From assembly GCF_038593855.1 (NCBI RefSeq), contig NZ_CP151996.1, positions 3,534,001-3,598,000 on the forward strand: a DNA stretch of 64,000 bases, given 5' to 3'. Shown piece after piece: positions 26,934 through 35,356 of the stretch. The stretch's first letter is position 1; every line of letters starts with the position of its first letter. Origin of the DNA: Lysinibacillus sp. FSL M8-0337. Lineage in GTDB: Bacteria > Bacillota > Bacilli > Bacillales_A > Planococcaceae. Position numbers and translations under genes: made by a program. The notes beneath the pieces were generated by a model, which worked only from the letters and a program-made list of their open reading frames with translations, was not told the origin of the DNA and did no database searches.

Positions 26934-28019
26934 TTATTTACGATAATATATTAACTTTGCCGTTGTATAAAGATAGTTATCGTGCACTGTTAGCAATGCC
27001 TTGTAACCACTCTTTTCCCAAGTTGTATATAAACTATTATATTTCTCATATGTGAATTGATAGTCATTACCAAATTCTTCAACTCCTTTTCTATGCAGAA
27101 TATCATGTAAAACAGACATTTCATCCCATGTATGATAACTATTTTGATCTGGATAGAAATCATAGCTAATATACTCTAATTGCCCACCTATAAAAATGTA
27201 CGTTAACTCTGCAAAATAGCCATATTTTTTCGTCTCATAAATTAAATAAGTTTCTCTATCGTCTTGAATTTTTTGAATAAACGTTGATTTTTCATTTCTC
27301 TCTACATCACGAATAGTCAATTTAAAGTTAATATTATTGAAAGGTACAACAGGTTTCTTTGTCGATAAAAATGAATCCACTACATACCCTTTAACATTAC
27401 CAGCCGTTACATAAGACCACCCTACTAATGTAGAATGTACTGTTACTTGTGTACCATTGCTTAATGAACCTACTGAAGCTCCAGATTGACTGGCAATATT
27501 GCGAACAACAACTCCACTACTTGTATTTACATACTTAGTCGATGTTTTAGTCTTTCCCATAAAATCCGATTTAACATAGCCTATCACATTACCATATTGC
27601 ACATAGGACCATCCATTCCCTACCGAACCATAATCTTCAACGACCATATTGTACTTCAATGTCGCTAATGTGGCTGCCGATAGTGATGGCGTAGATTTTA
27701 CAACAAGACCACTTTTAGAATTTGCAATTTTTATTGTTGAAGGTGGAACGCTTAAAAATGAAGTATTAACGTATCCCTTAACATCACCAGCTTGAATGTG
27801 AGACCAACCATTAGAAGTAGAAAACTCTATTACAAATTGGTTCTTATCTAGATTACCAACCGAATTTGCTGTATCACTCGGCGACTCTCTGACAATTAAG
27901 CTGGAGCCACTCACAACTTTTACTGTTCGATAGTCTGCTGCTTCGGCTACTTGGTGCTGAAAACTAAATAACATAATGAGTACAAAGGCTGCAACAAACC
28001 ATTTCTTAAGTATATTCAA
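26934..28019 (-). CDS. Secreted protein with three bacterial SH3 domains
   Basis: 361 residues: signal peptide (MNILKKWFVAA...AEAA, about 27 residues), then three SH3b repeats at about 30-93, 95-158 and 160-223. Each has the pattern xxxLxVRxxPSxxAxxVxxL...GWSxVxxGxVxGYV. A C-terminal domain of about 135 residues that I do not recognise follows (mostly beta, Tyr-rich, ending LIYYRK). SH3b repeats usually bind the cell wall. No catalytic domain is evident. GGAGGTCATTTG precedes the ATG. Confidence 0.85.
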   Translation of the reverse strand: MNILKKWFVAAFVLIMLFSFQHQVAEAADYRTVKVVSGSSLIVRESPSDTANSVGNLDKNQFVIEFSTSNGWSHIQAGDVKGYVNTSFLSVPPSTIKIANSKSGLVVKSTPSLSAATLATLKYNMVVEDYGSVGNGWSYVQYGNVIGYVKSDFMGKTKTSTKYVNTSSGVVVRNIASQSGASVGSLSNGTQVTVHSTLVGWSYVTAGNVKGYVVDSFLSTKKPVVPFNNINFKLTIRDVERNEKSTFIQKIQDDRETYLIYETKKYGYFAELTYIFIGGQLEYISYDFYPDQNSYHTWDEMSVLHDILHRKGVEEFGNDYQFTYEKYNSLYTTWEKSGYKALLTVHDNYLYTTAKLIYYRK

Positions 28020-28386
28020 TCAAATGACCTCCTTTTAATCTTCACTATTCTACCATTTTTACTATTGACTGTATATATTTCCATAATAAATTTTACCTAT
28101 TTTTAAAGCTGAACATATATGAATAAACAAGTAATGAAATCCTCTTTCATTGCTTCGACTGTGCACAACCTCGATATATTTTAAATGAGCTTCAAGGCGT
28201 TCTAGAAAATACCTTAGTCTTTCTTTATAAATATGTGTATATATTCACTCAGTTTTATCAAATCAATAAGGTAAGCAACATGCACAATATTATGTTTTAA
28301 ATTGAAACTTTCGCCAATATATATCGTTAAACTTAGTATTGATATTTTTTCAAAATATGTAATTTATTTATAAAGGAGGGGTAGAA
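28020..28386. other. AT-rich intergenic region, no gene seen
   Basis: About 370 bp between divergent genes. It carries the ribosome site AAAGGAGGGG for the next gene and a possible weak promoter (TTGATA at about 28338). No reading frame with a ribosome site, hairpin terminator or RNA motif was recognised. Confidence 0.5.
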
Positions 28387-28785
28387 GTGTTAAAAAGAGC
28401 TATGCTTTCAGGAATTGTTTTTAGTTCAATTTTGTTAGTTGGCTGCAATAGAGAGGAAATTATAGATATTACGGGAAACAAGGAAAATGATGCAAATGTA
28501 ATGTCAGAATCTAAAGAATTAAATTTAGTTTCAGAATTTAAAACAGAAATAATGGCATCTATAACAGAACAAACGGAATTGGATAATGAGTTAATAGAAG
28601 GAATAATGGTAAATGGTAGTCCAGTTAAAGGAATTATTGATATATCAATAAGCTTTTCGAAGGATATAAAAGTTTATGATAAGATGATTAAACAAATAAT
28701 TAAAGATTCTATAAAGAAAGTATCTGAAACAGAAAACATCACAATTAGCGAAGAAAATATAACAATAAAAATTGAGAAACTCTAG
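28387..28785 (+). CDS. Small putative lipoprotein
   Basis: 132 residues; signal peptide with lipobox LLVGC (Cys near residue 20) after MLKRAMLSG. The mature part is Lys/Glu-rich, with a predicted alpha/beta domain in the last 60 residues (IIDISISFSKDIKVYDKM, then ISEENITIKIEKL). GTG start with AAAGGAGGGG upstream. No named family recognised. Followed after 95 bp by another small exported protein. Confidence 0.65.
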   Translation: MLKRAMLSGIVFSSILLVGCNREEIIDITGNKENDANVMSESKELNLVSEFKTEIMASITEQTELDNELIEGIMVNGSPVKGIIDISISFSKDIKVYDKMIKQIIKDSIKKVSETENITISEENITIKIEKL

Positions 28786-28880
28786 CGGAGAAGTTCTAAG
28801 TTGCTTTCTAAGATTGTATAAGGAAAAATTATAAAGAAATATGTTATTAGTTCAAACTACATTCAGATGGAGGTTTTTAT

Positions 28881-29234
28881 ATGAAAGGGAAGTTAGTCTT
28901 CACTATTGGTTTAACAGGCGTTTTAGCATTCACAATTGGTTTTTCAAAAGACTTGCAAAGCAATATAGTATCAGCTGAAGAACAAACAGACATTACTACG
29001 GTTATAACAAAAGAAGAACAAAAAATAGTGGAAAATATGTCCGTTAAAGAAGGATTTGTACAGCAAGAAAATGGAACAGGTTTCTTTTTTATTAAAGGTG
29101 AGCCAACTGAAAAAAAGGATGTTACCGCTGTAATTACAGCAGATGAACAAAACACTATAGAAAAAATGTCCATTAAAGAAGGATTTATACCACAAGAAAA
29201 TGGAACAGGTTTCTTTTTTATAAAAGAAAAATAA
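28881..29234 (+). CDS. Secreted protein made of two tandem repeats
   Basis: 117 residues: a signal peptide (MKGKLVFTIGLTGVLAF..., cleavage perhaps after VSA near residue 31), then two copies of a 36-37-residue unit, about 39-74 and 82-117. Shared core: VIT-x-x-EQ-x-x-x-E-x-MS-V/I-KEGF, then QENGTGFFFIK. The DNA repeats are also close, implying a recent duplication. AGATGGAGG lies before the ATG. I know of no family for it. Confidence 0.7.
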   Translation: MKGKLVFTIGLTGVLAFTIGFSKDLQSNIVSAEEQTDITTVITKEEQKIVENMSVKEGFVQQENGTGFFFIKGEPTEKKDVTAVITADEQNTIEKMSIKEGFIPQENGTGFFFIKEK

Positions 29235-29569
29235 GATTGGTTTCCTGTTATAAGAAGGAAAACTTTTCACTTACGCAGTTACAATAGTAAGAATAGGAAG
29301 CCCATCTGCACTTTTAGCAGAAACCACAAGGTCAATTGATTGTTCTAAGTTTTTGGATATTCTTTCTACATTGCAATCTTTCCACTGTTTGTTTACTCTT
29401 TTTTAACCATACAAAAAAGCCCTTTCAATTTGTGATGCTTTCCGCAACAGACAAATCAAAAAGGCTTGGTATTCACAGCCCTAACGACACTAATTTAGGG
29501 TTGTGTTTACTTATAATCGGGAGTGTATAGACCTATACAACCCTTCTTCAACATTTATATCACGTTTAA
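29235..29569. other. Intergenic region with repeat copy B and a hairpin
   Basis: Contains the second copy of the 17-mer AACCATACAAAAAAGCC (29405-29421) in a context like 26806-26906, and a stem ACAGCCCTAA/TTTAGGGTTGT (29476-29504) that may end the minus-strand Fe-S gene. No gene seen. Confidence 0.5.
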
Positions 29570-29944
29570 TTATTCACAAACTTCAGGCGTACCTTCACGT
29601 TTTGCCGCTTTAAAGCTTGTGCCACAGCCGCAAGATGCGATGGCATTTGGGTTGTCGATGGTGAAGCCACCGCCCATTAACGATTGTTTATAGTCAATTT
29701 TTGTTCCCATTAAAATAGGCGCATCTTCGCGGGAAACAAGAATCGTTAAACCATGTTGTACATCTTCAAAATCGTCTTCTTTTTTCTCTTTATCGAAATG
29801 CATGCCATACGATAGACCACTACATCCGCCACCATTAACAGCTACGCGTAAAAAAGAACCTTGCTCCTCATTATGCTCCATCATTTCATTAATATGAAAT
29901 GCAGCCGCTTCAGTCACTTCTATTACTTGCTTTAAACTTGTCAT
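29570..29944 (-). CDS. yutM: Fe-S cluster carrier, HesB/IscA/ErpA family (YutM)
   Basis: 124 residues. The three cysteines of A-type carriers are present: NGGGCSGLSYGM (Cys near 40) and SCGCGTSFKAA (CxC near the C-terminus). It hands Fe-S clusters to target proteins. The start is the ATG of MTSLKQV, with AAGGAAGGTGA upstream; the frame to 29953 begins on a poor codon. It has the position and family of B. subtilis YutM. Confidence 0.92.
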   Translation of the reverse strand: MTSLKQVIEVTEAAAFHINEMMEHNEEQGSFLRVAVNGGGCSGLSYGMHFDKEKKEDDFEDVQHGLTILVSREDAPILMGTKIDYKQSLMGGGFTIDNPNAIASCGCGTSFKAAKREGTPEVCE

Positions 29945-30126
29945 CCCAATCACCTTCCTTCTTACTTATCATATCAATTTTGACTATTGTATGACAAACA
30001 TTCAGCTTCAAGTAGATTATTAGCAAAATTCCCGATATTTTCACTTAATTAGTATTTTTTATTCATGTGTTAAATGCATCTATTGGTATAATAGTTATAA
30101 TTACATCGATGAAAGAGGTATATATT

Positions 30127-30819
30127 ATGGAGATTTCCCCGTATTACGAAAAAAAAATCCAATGTCTTAATTGTAAAAAAGAATTTCCAACATTAAAAGT
30201 ACGCTCTAAATTCATAAAAGTGGATCATACAGAAACCGATTTTCAGCCGATTTATGCAGACGATGTTAATGCTCTTTACTACAATGTATTTGTTTGTGAG
30301 CATTGTGGCTTCTCCTTTACAGAGGACTTTACAAAATATTTTGCCCCTGGCGTACAAGATGAGCTAAAGACACAAATTACAGAAAAATGGGTTCACCATG
30401 ATTTTAAAGGTGAACGTACGGTCTTCCAAGCGATTCAAGCCTATAAATTAGCATTTTTATGCGCTACCATTAAAAAAGAAAAATTCGTTGCTACTGCTGG
30501 TCTGACTTTACGCCTTGCGTGGTTATATCGTTCATTAAAAAATGAAGGACAAGAGCAGCGTTTTATGAAAATGTCGCGAGATCTTTATATGGATTCCTAT
30601 TCAAATGAGGACTACAGCACAACTCAAATGTCCGATGTACGCATTATGTATATGATTGCCGAGCTATCACGACGTATCGGTGATATCGAAAATGCAACAC
30701 GCTTCTTTTCTAAGGTTATTGAGAAACAAAGCCTTGGTGGCGAAGCAAAAATTATCGATATGGCAAAGGAACAATGGACACTGATTCGGGAGGAAAAGGA
30801 AAAATCTCGACAAGTGTAA
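30127..30819 (+). CDS. DUF2225 family protein
   Basis: 230 residues. Two CxxC pairs (IQCLNCKKEF at about 10-19; VCEHCGFSFTEDF at about 57-69) form a likely zinc site, then a helical TPR-like part (AIQAYKLAFLCATIKK..., RLAWLYRSLKNEGQEQ, MYMIAELSRRIGDIENA) typical of DUF2225. The start MEISPYY is chosen with AGAGG upstream; the upstream frame (20 extra hydrophobic residues) looks non-coding. Function unknown. Confidence 0.8.
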   Translation: MEISPYYEKKIQCLNCKKEFPTLKVRSKFIKVDHTETDFQPIYADDVNALYYNVFVCEHCGFSFTEDFTKYFAPGVQDELKTQITEKWVHHDFKGERTVFQAIQAYKLAFLCATIKKEKFVATAGLTLRLAWLYRSLKNEGQEQRFMKMSRDLYMDSYSNEDYSTTQMSDVRIMYMIAELSRRIGDIENATRFFSKVIEKQSLGGEAKIIDMAKEQWTLIREEKEKSRQV

Positions 30820-30823
30820 ATTA

Positions 30824-30859
30824 AAAAAGTTCTAGCCTGATGCAGCTAGAACTTTTTTT
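30824..30859. terminator. Bidirectional terminator
   Basis: AAAGTTCTAGC pairs with GCTAGAACTTT over an 8-base loop, A6 before and T7 after; it serves DUF2225 (+) and yutI (-). Confidence 0.85.
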
Positions 30860-30870
30860 GTACGTAAATG

Positions 30871-31107
30871 TTAGAAAACTTGTTCTACTTCAATAATTCC
30901 TGGTACTTCTTCTAATAAAGCACGTTCGATACCTGCTTTTAATGTAATCGTAGAACTAGGGCAACTACCACATGCACCTAATAAACGTAATTTTACAACG
31001 CCATCTTCCACATCTACTAATTCACAGTCTCCACCGTCACGTAATAAGAATGGACGTAATTTATCTAATACTTCTTGAACTTGGTCGTTAATTGTTGCTT
31101 CTGCCAT
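30871..31107 (-). CDS. yutI: NifU-like Fe-S scaffold protein (YutI)
   Basis: 78 residues, only the NifU C-terminal (Nfu) domain. CGSCPSS at about 50-56 is the cluster-binding CxxC. It assembles or carries 4Fe-4S clusters. GGAAAGGAG precedes ATG. The promoter (TTGGAT-17-TATAAT on the minus strand) has its -10 inside a perfect PerR-type box, so control by peroxide or iron status is likely. Lies between DUF2225 and yuzD. Confidence 0.93.
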   Translation of the reverse strand: MAEATINDQVQEVLDKLRPFLLRDGGDCELVDVEDGVVKLRLLGACGSCPSSTITLKAGIERALLEEVPGIIEVEQVF

Positions 31108-31125
31108 TTGTCTCGACTCCTTTCC

Positions 31126-31140
31126 TTATAATGATTATAA
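31126..31140. promoter_or_regulatory. PerR-type box over the yutI promoter
   Basis: TTATAATGATTATAA matches the B. subtilis PerR consensus TTATAATNATTATAA at every defined base. It covers the -10 of the minus-strand promoter for yutI and sits about 50 bp before yuzD. Binding is inferred; AT-rich promoters can mimic this box. Confidence 0.6.
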
Positions 31141-31191
31141 TGTTAGCAACAGAAAAAATCCAATATAGAATCACAAGGGAGAATAAATACT

Positions 31192-31527
31192 ATGGGTCAA
31201 ACAAAACCAATTATCGAAATTTACGGCACTGCGGTCATCTGTGCTAGCTGTGTCAATGCACCATCTTCTAAGGATACATATGAGTGGTTGCAAGCCGCTA
31301 TTGATCGTAAATATCCAGACCAAGCTTATGCTATTCGCTATGTCGATATTGAAGGTCCAATTGAGAATGAACGTGATTTGGATTATGCTAGACGTATTCA
31401 AGAAGATGAATTTTTCTATCCACTCGTGCTCATCAATGATGAAGTAGTAGGAGAAGGTTATGTCCAATTAAAGCCGGTCTTTAATGCCCTTGAAAACCTT
31501 GGGTTTACACCAGACGAAACCGTTTAA
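31192..31527 (+). CDS. yuzD: YuzD-like (DUF1462) protein
   Basis: 111 residues, thioredoxin-like layout: strand IIEIYGTAVICASC (with CASC, about 18-21), then the helix SSKDTYEWLQAAIDRKYPD, then YPLVLINDEVVGEGYVQLKPV. Matches the DUF1462/YuzD pattern, an uncharacterised family fixed next to nifU-like yutI in Bacillales. GGGAGAAT precedes the ATG. A redox role in Fe-S assembly is suggested by the CxxC and position only. Confidence 0.85.
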   Translation: MGQTKPIIEIYGTAVICASCVNAPSSKDTYEWLQAAIDRKYPDQAYAIRYVDIEGPIENERDLDYARRIQEDEFFYPLVLINDEVVGEGYVQLKPVFNALENLGFTPDETV

Positions 31528-31536
31528 TAATAAATG

Positions 31537-31577
31537 AAAGGGATTGTTCACAAGTTTACCTTTGAGCAATCCCTTTT
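31537..31577. terminator. Terminator between convergent yuzD and yutJ
   Basis: AAAGGGATTG with partner CAATCCCTTT, followed by TATTAT on the plus strand. Confidence 0.75.
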
Positions 31578-31616
31578 ATTATTTAATAGTATGCTCAAAA
31601 GAACGTGAGCAACGCA

Positions 31617-32684
31617 TTAATCATTTTGATATTTGTACATCCATAGTAATCCAGATTTCATTAAACGTGCAATACGACCAGTAACAGTTGTATCCGCTAA
31701 GTAAGCAAAACCTTGTTTTTTACCTAATGATCCCATGAAACCTTTTAGTTTAATATCAGGCATTTTTTCTGGTAAATGCTCACCTTTCCAACGCATACGT
31801 AATACTTTCACGATATGCTCTGCCTGCTCTTCTGCTAATTGTGCACTAGGAGAAAAGTCAGAAGAAGCGCAGTCACCAACAACGTATACATGCTCATCAT
31901 CCAACACATTAAAGTATTGAGTGACAATCGGACGACCTTGACGATCCTTTTCAACATCCATTTCACGCACAAGTTTAACAGGCTGCACACCAGCAGTCCA
32001 AACTACTGCATCCAGTGGTATTTCCTCTTCATGGTTAAAAATTTTACCTGGTTCTACTTTTGTAATATTAGAATTCGCAATAACATCTACATTATGTTTT
32101 GTAAACCAATCTTTCACATATTTGCTAAGCTTCTCTGGGAAGTCTTTTAAAATACGTGAACCTCGGTCAAACAATTTTACTTTTAAATCAGCACGGCTTT
32201 CTCGTAGCTCACTCGCCAACTCAATACCGCTTAAACCAGCACCGACAATGCCGACAGTTGAGCCTGCTGGTAAACCACATAACGCTTGGAATGTTGCACG
32301 TGATTTTGCCATCGTCTGAATGCTGTATGTGTACTCTTCTGCACCTGGTACACCATGGTATTTGTCCTCACAGCCTAGACCAATAACTAAATCGTCATAT
32401 TCAATACGTTGCCCATCCTCTAGAATGACTACTTTTTCAGCACGGTTAATCTCAACGGCTTCACCATACACAGCCGTTAAACGCTCGTGCTCTGGGAAAC
32501 TTACACGAATTTCTTTATCTGTTGAAGTCCCTGCTGCTAATGCATAAAATTCTGTTTTTAAACTATGGAAAGGTGCTCTATCTACTAACACGATTTCCGT
32601 GTCCAAAGGTAAGTTGTTTGGTAAAAGTCGAAGCATGACACGCATATTGCCGTAGCCGCCACCTAAAAGTACTAATTTCCCCAT
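31617..32684 (-). CDS. yutJ: Type II NADH dehydrogenase-like oxidoreductase (YutJ)
   Basis: 355 residues. FAD-binding Rossmann start MGKLVLLGGGYGN, second (NADH) Rossmann motif VGIVGAGLSGIELASEL near 152, and VYVVGDCASS near 285 for FAD. It oxidises NADH and passes electrons to quinone at the membrane face. The start is set by AAAGGAG before the MGKLV ATG; the longer frame to 32810 runs through the promoter and both Rex-type palindromes. Lies between yuzD and yuzB as in B. subtilis. Confidence 0.9.
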   Translation of the reverse strand: MGKLVLLGGGYGNMRVMLRLLPNNLPLDTEIVLVDRAPFHSLKTEFYALAAGTSTDKEIRVSFPEHERLTAVYGEAVEINRAEKVVILEDGQRIEYDDLVIGLGCEDKYHGVPGAEEYTYSIQTMAKSRATFQALCGLPAGSTVGIVGAGLSGIELASELRESRADLKVKLFDRGSRILKDFPEKLSKYVKDWFTKHNVDVIANSNITKVEPGKIFNHEEEIPLDAVVWTAGVQPVKLVREMDVEKDRQGRPIVTQYFNVLDDEHVYVVGDCASSDFSPSAQLAEEQAEHIVKVLRMRWKGEHLPEKMPDIKLKGFMGSLGKKQGFAYLADTTVTGRIARLMKSGLLWMYKYQND

Positions 32685-32727
32685 AATAGTCTCCTTTAAT
32701 GTATCTAATAATAATTGTTCACAAAGT

Positions 32728-32800
32728 ATCCACAAATGAGTATAACCGATTGTGAGAAGTTTCACAATATAAGATTGCATTTTTGTGAAAGATTTCACAA
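32728..32800 (-). promoter_or_regulatory. yutJ promoter with two Rex-type palindromes
   Basis: TTGTGAGAAGTTTCACAA (32750-32767) and TTGTGAAAGATTTCACAA (32783-32800) match the Rex consensus TTGTGAAAT-N-TTTCACAA; the second is a perfect palindrome apart from its 2-base centre. Centres are 33 bp apart, about three helical turns. The minus-strand promoter TTGTGA-17-TATACT has its -35 in the first site. Rex senses the NADH/NAD ratio and represses NADH dehydrogenase genes in relatives. The rest of 32685-33067 shows nothing beyond the yuzB ribosome site. Confidence 0.8.
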
Positions 32801-33067
32801 TATCGATCACTTCTTTGCGTTTTTACACAACAATTATGCCAAAGTCAATTATATCTCGGCATAATTTGTACCCTGTGGTTACAAGCCGACTTGAAAAGTT
32901 CAACTTAAAATTTATACCATTCAAAAGTATCCTTCAATAATTTGCATTCCTACTGAATGTAAATGCCTAGTAGCATTCCTATAAATGTGAAGGTCTTCAG
33001 CTCAATCAATTTAAATGATTGACGAACGTTTCAAAAGCTAGTAGCATATCAATGGTGAGGTGAACAT

Positions 33068-33304
33068 ATGAATCCAATGGTTGAATTTTGTGTAAGTAAT
33101 TTAGCAAATGGCTCACAAAAAACTTATGAAATACTCGAACGCGATCCAAATATCGACGTTTTGGAATATGGCTGCCTTAGCTACTGTACAAAGTGTTCTG
33201 AATCTTTTTACGCGATTGTAAATGGTGAATTAGTGGAAGCTGCTTCACCAGAGGAGCTCACAAAAGCTATATATCAATTTATTGATGAAAATCCATTATG
33301 GTAA
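33068..33304 (+). CDS. yuzB: YuzB-like (DUF1450) protein
   Basis: 78 residues. VEFCVSNLANG at the N-terminus and EYGCLSYCTKCSESFYA near 37-53, giving four cysteines (one upstream, then CxxxCxxC), fit the DUF1450/YuzB family of Bacillales. It looks like a small metal or Fe-S protein, function unknown. GAGGTG precedes ATG. Position beside yutJ is conserved. Confidence 0.88.
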   Translation: MNPMVEFCVSNLANGSQKTYEILERDPNIDVLEYGCLSYCTKCSESFYAIVNGELVEAASPEELTKAIYQFIDENPLW

Positions 33305-33350
33305 TTGTTCGTCAAAGTTTGAGTCCCAACAAAATAAAGTTACACATATG

Positions 33351-33390
33351 AAAAGGATGTTATACCAAAATCGGCATAACATCCTTTGTT
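33351..33390. terminator. Terminator between convergent yuzB and yutF
   Basis: AAAGGATGTTAT pairs perfectly with ATAACATCCTTT over a 13-base loop. Confidence 0.8.
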
Positions 33391-33404
33391 AATTTATACC
33401 TCAT

Positions 33405-34157
33405 TTAAAGTAGCGTTTCCATTAAATAAGTAGGTTGCTGTTCTTTTGTTAATACTTCGCTTGTTGGTGTTACACCTGTATTGACATGAATGGTATCACA
33501 GCCAAAATGAATACCACACATAATGTCCGTATCATAGTTATCACCAATCATAACCATCTCATCTTTTGTCAAACGATGCTCTAACGCAATAATGTCGAGC
33601 ATTGCAGCAGACGGCTTCCCGATGTAGATTGGTTCAACCCCAGCAACCTCTCCTACTAGGCGCGCAAATGAGCCATTTCCAGGTAAAAATCCATATTCTG
33701 TTGGAAATTTAATATCTTGATTAGTTGCAATAAAGGCCGCACCATTTTGTACAGCAATTGTAGCCTTTGCTAGTGCCATATAATCTAATGTGCGATCGAT
33801 TCCCATAACAAATACATCTGGCTCATTGTCTACAGGTTCAATTCCTTCATTTAACAACGCCAATCGAATACCGTCAGCGCCCATCATCGCTACTTTTTTA
33901 TCTGGATAATTTATAGCAACATATTTTGCGGTTACTAAAGCACTTGAATAAATATGATGAAGTGGTGCTTCTACGCCAATTGCGTATAATGCTTCTTGTA
34001 ACTGCTCTCTCGTTTTAGAAGAATTATTCGTTACGTAAAACGGCTCGATCCCTTGCTGCTGTAATTGCTGTATAAAAGCAACCGCAGAAGGAATACCTTC
34101 CTTTCCGCGGTAGACAGTACCATCTAGATCAAAGCAATAAGCCTTATAGGTTTTCAT
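33405..34157 (-). CDS. yutF: HAD-IIA family sugar phosphatase (YutF)
   Basis: 250 residues. DLDGTVYRG (catalytic Asp pair) at 10-18, FYVTNNSS near 39-46, KPSAAMLD near 180 and MIGDNYDTDI near 200 are HAD motifs I-IV, with the HAD-IIA cap between. B. subtilis YutF belongs to this TIGR01457-type group with unknown natural substrate. Its ATG overlaps the end of yutE by four bases. Confidence 0.88.
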   Translation of the reverse strand: MKTYKAYCFDLDGTVYRGKEGIPSAVAFIQQLQQQGIEPFYVTNNSSKTREQLQEALYAIGVEAPLHHIYSSALVTAKYVAINYPDKKVAMMGADGIRLALLNEGIEPVDNEPDVFVMGIDRTLDYMALAKATIAVQNGAAFIATNQDIKFPTEYGFLPGNGSFARLVGEVAGVEPIYIGKPSAAMLDIIALEHRLTKDEMVMIGDNYDTDIMCGIHFGCDTIHVNTGVTPTSEVLTKEQQPTYLMETLL

Positions 34158-34606
34158 TGATGATCCTCAGGTAAAAATGCTGATACGGGACCTAGCTCAT
34201 TTGTTAAGTAGTTATTCACTGCTGGTCCAAACTGCTTTAAAGCAGGTAAGCTTGCTGTTAAAACCGTCACAACTTCTGAAATATCTACAGATGCGAATTC
34301 ACGAACGAGCATTTTACGTAAGCCTACAACAGCTTTTAACGATGCTTCCATATCAGTCGATACGACTTTTTCGTCGATTAAAATATCAATAATATCCTCA
34401 TAGCTACCTGGATCACGCATAATGAAACCGTCAATCATCAAGTTCCCTACATCCATCATTGATTCCATCACATTATGACCAATACGTTCAATCGCTAATT
34501 TCTTAATATCATTTTGTAGCCAGTTTTCCTCTGTCTCCAAAATAGCTAATAGTTTATCTAAGTACTGTAAGTTTGTTGTGATTTTATTTCGATCTACAAA
34601 ATACAC
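34154..34606 (-). CDS. yutE: DUF86 (HepT-like) protein YutE
   Basis: About 150 residues, all-helical. The start is the GTG giving MYFVDRNKIT, with GGGGG upstream; family members begin the same way. Central AIERIGHNVMESMMDVGNLM and the later RKMLVREFASVD (R...RN/H-like HEPN region) match DUF86. DUF86/HepT proteins are toxins when paired with an MNT antitoxin; no MNT gene is here, and in Bacilli yutE is a stable partner of yutF. Confidence 0.82.
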   Translation of the reverse strand: MYFVDRNKITTNLQYLDKLLAILETEENWLQNDIKKLAIERIGHNVMESMMDVGNLMIDGFIMRDPGSYEDIIDILIDEKVVSTDMEASLKAVVGLRKMLVREFASVDISEVVTVLTASLPALKQFGPAVNNYLTNELGPVSAFLPEDHQ

Positions 34607-34694
34607 AAGGAAAGCCCCCATTCAAATCATTTAAAGTTGATAGTCTTTTCTCTTCTATAGTACCATATCTATAGGACTGGAAGGAGATTAAAAG

Positions 34695-34961
34695 ATGGAA
34701 CGTTTTTTCTTATATGATGATGTAGAAGATACAAAAACACGCTTTGTTAGTTTTGCAGGACAGAAACTACGCTACGATTTAGCCATTTTACAATCTGGCC
34801 GCTTCTTTGGCAAAGTACTTGTGATGGATATCCAATTTGGCCGCTTTGCGATTATAGGACCAGATGACATAGAAGAACCTGGCTATCTTGAACACGTATA
34901 CAACCGTTCTGAAGAAGAGACAGTCGAACTGCGTGAATACTTACGGGAATTACTAAACTAA
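34695..34961 (+). CDS. Small conserved protein, probably DUF3055
   Basis: 88 residues, soluble, acidic. Pattern MERFFLYDDVEDTKTRFVSF, then DLAILQSGRFFGKVLV and RFAIIGPDD, ending in a helix EETVELREYLRELLN. This agrees with my memory of the DUF3055 family (Firmicutes only, unknown function). AAGGAG precedes ATG by about nine bases. A strong terminator follows. Confidence 0.7.
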   Translation: MERFFLYDDVEDTKTRFVSFAGQKLRYDLAILQSGRFFGKVLVMDIQFGRFAIIGPDDIEEPGYLEHVYNRSEEETVELREYLRELLN

Positions 34962-34981
34962 TACTGTTAAAAGATTTAAAT

Positions 34982-35050
34982 AAAAAAATTTCGCTAATCC
35001 ATTTGCTCGGGACTGCAATAGACCCTTTGGTATATAGCGAAATTTTTTTG
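34982..35050 (+). terminator. Terminator after the DUF3055-like gene
   Basis: AAAAATTTCGCTA pairs with TAGCGAAATTTTT, then more T. The 44-base loop has its own partial pairing. Confidence 0.75.
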
Positions 35051-35116
35051 TCAAAATCCCATCATGTCAATTTATTATTTGAACCAATTACACTAAATAG
35101 AATCCCTTACGTATCA

Positions 35117-35296
35117 TTATTTATTTAAAGTGGAAGGGTTATCTTTATTATGGGGCTTGTTTTTGTTTTCATTATCATTTTGTTTTTTCGCTTGTTTATT
35201 TTGCCCAATAACAGCTAAATCATCTACACTAATATCAAAGCCATATCCGTACTCTTCACGGTCTAATTGCTTTTTCTTTTGCTTTTCGTTAGCCAA
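35117..35296 (-). CDS. Small hydrophilic Lys/Asn-rich protein
   Basis: About 59 residues. The TTG at 35296 is preferred because GGAGGTGA lies five bases before it. The middle EEYGYGFDISVDDLAVIG is the only structured-looking part; the tail is Lys/Asn-rich and disordered. Probably a small Bacillales-specific protein. I do not recognise a named family. Confidence 0.55.
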   Translation of the reverse strand: MANEKQKKKQLDREEYGYGFDISVDDLAVIGQNKQAKKQNDNENKNKPHNKDNPSTLNK

Positions 35297-35356
35297 AATT
35301 ATCACCTCCACTTTATAAACTTTCCTTTTTTAAATGATTTATACTTATACAAAAAA

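Noticed and set aside
32685-32810. Upstream extension of yutJ
   Set aside because: The region holds the promoter and both Rex-type palindromes; a strong AAAGGAG marks the inner ATG.
34154-34606. HepT/MNT toxin-antitoxin system
   Set aside because: Only the DUF86 protein is present; it is coupled to yutF as in other Bacilli and no nucleotidyltransferase gene is nearby.
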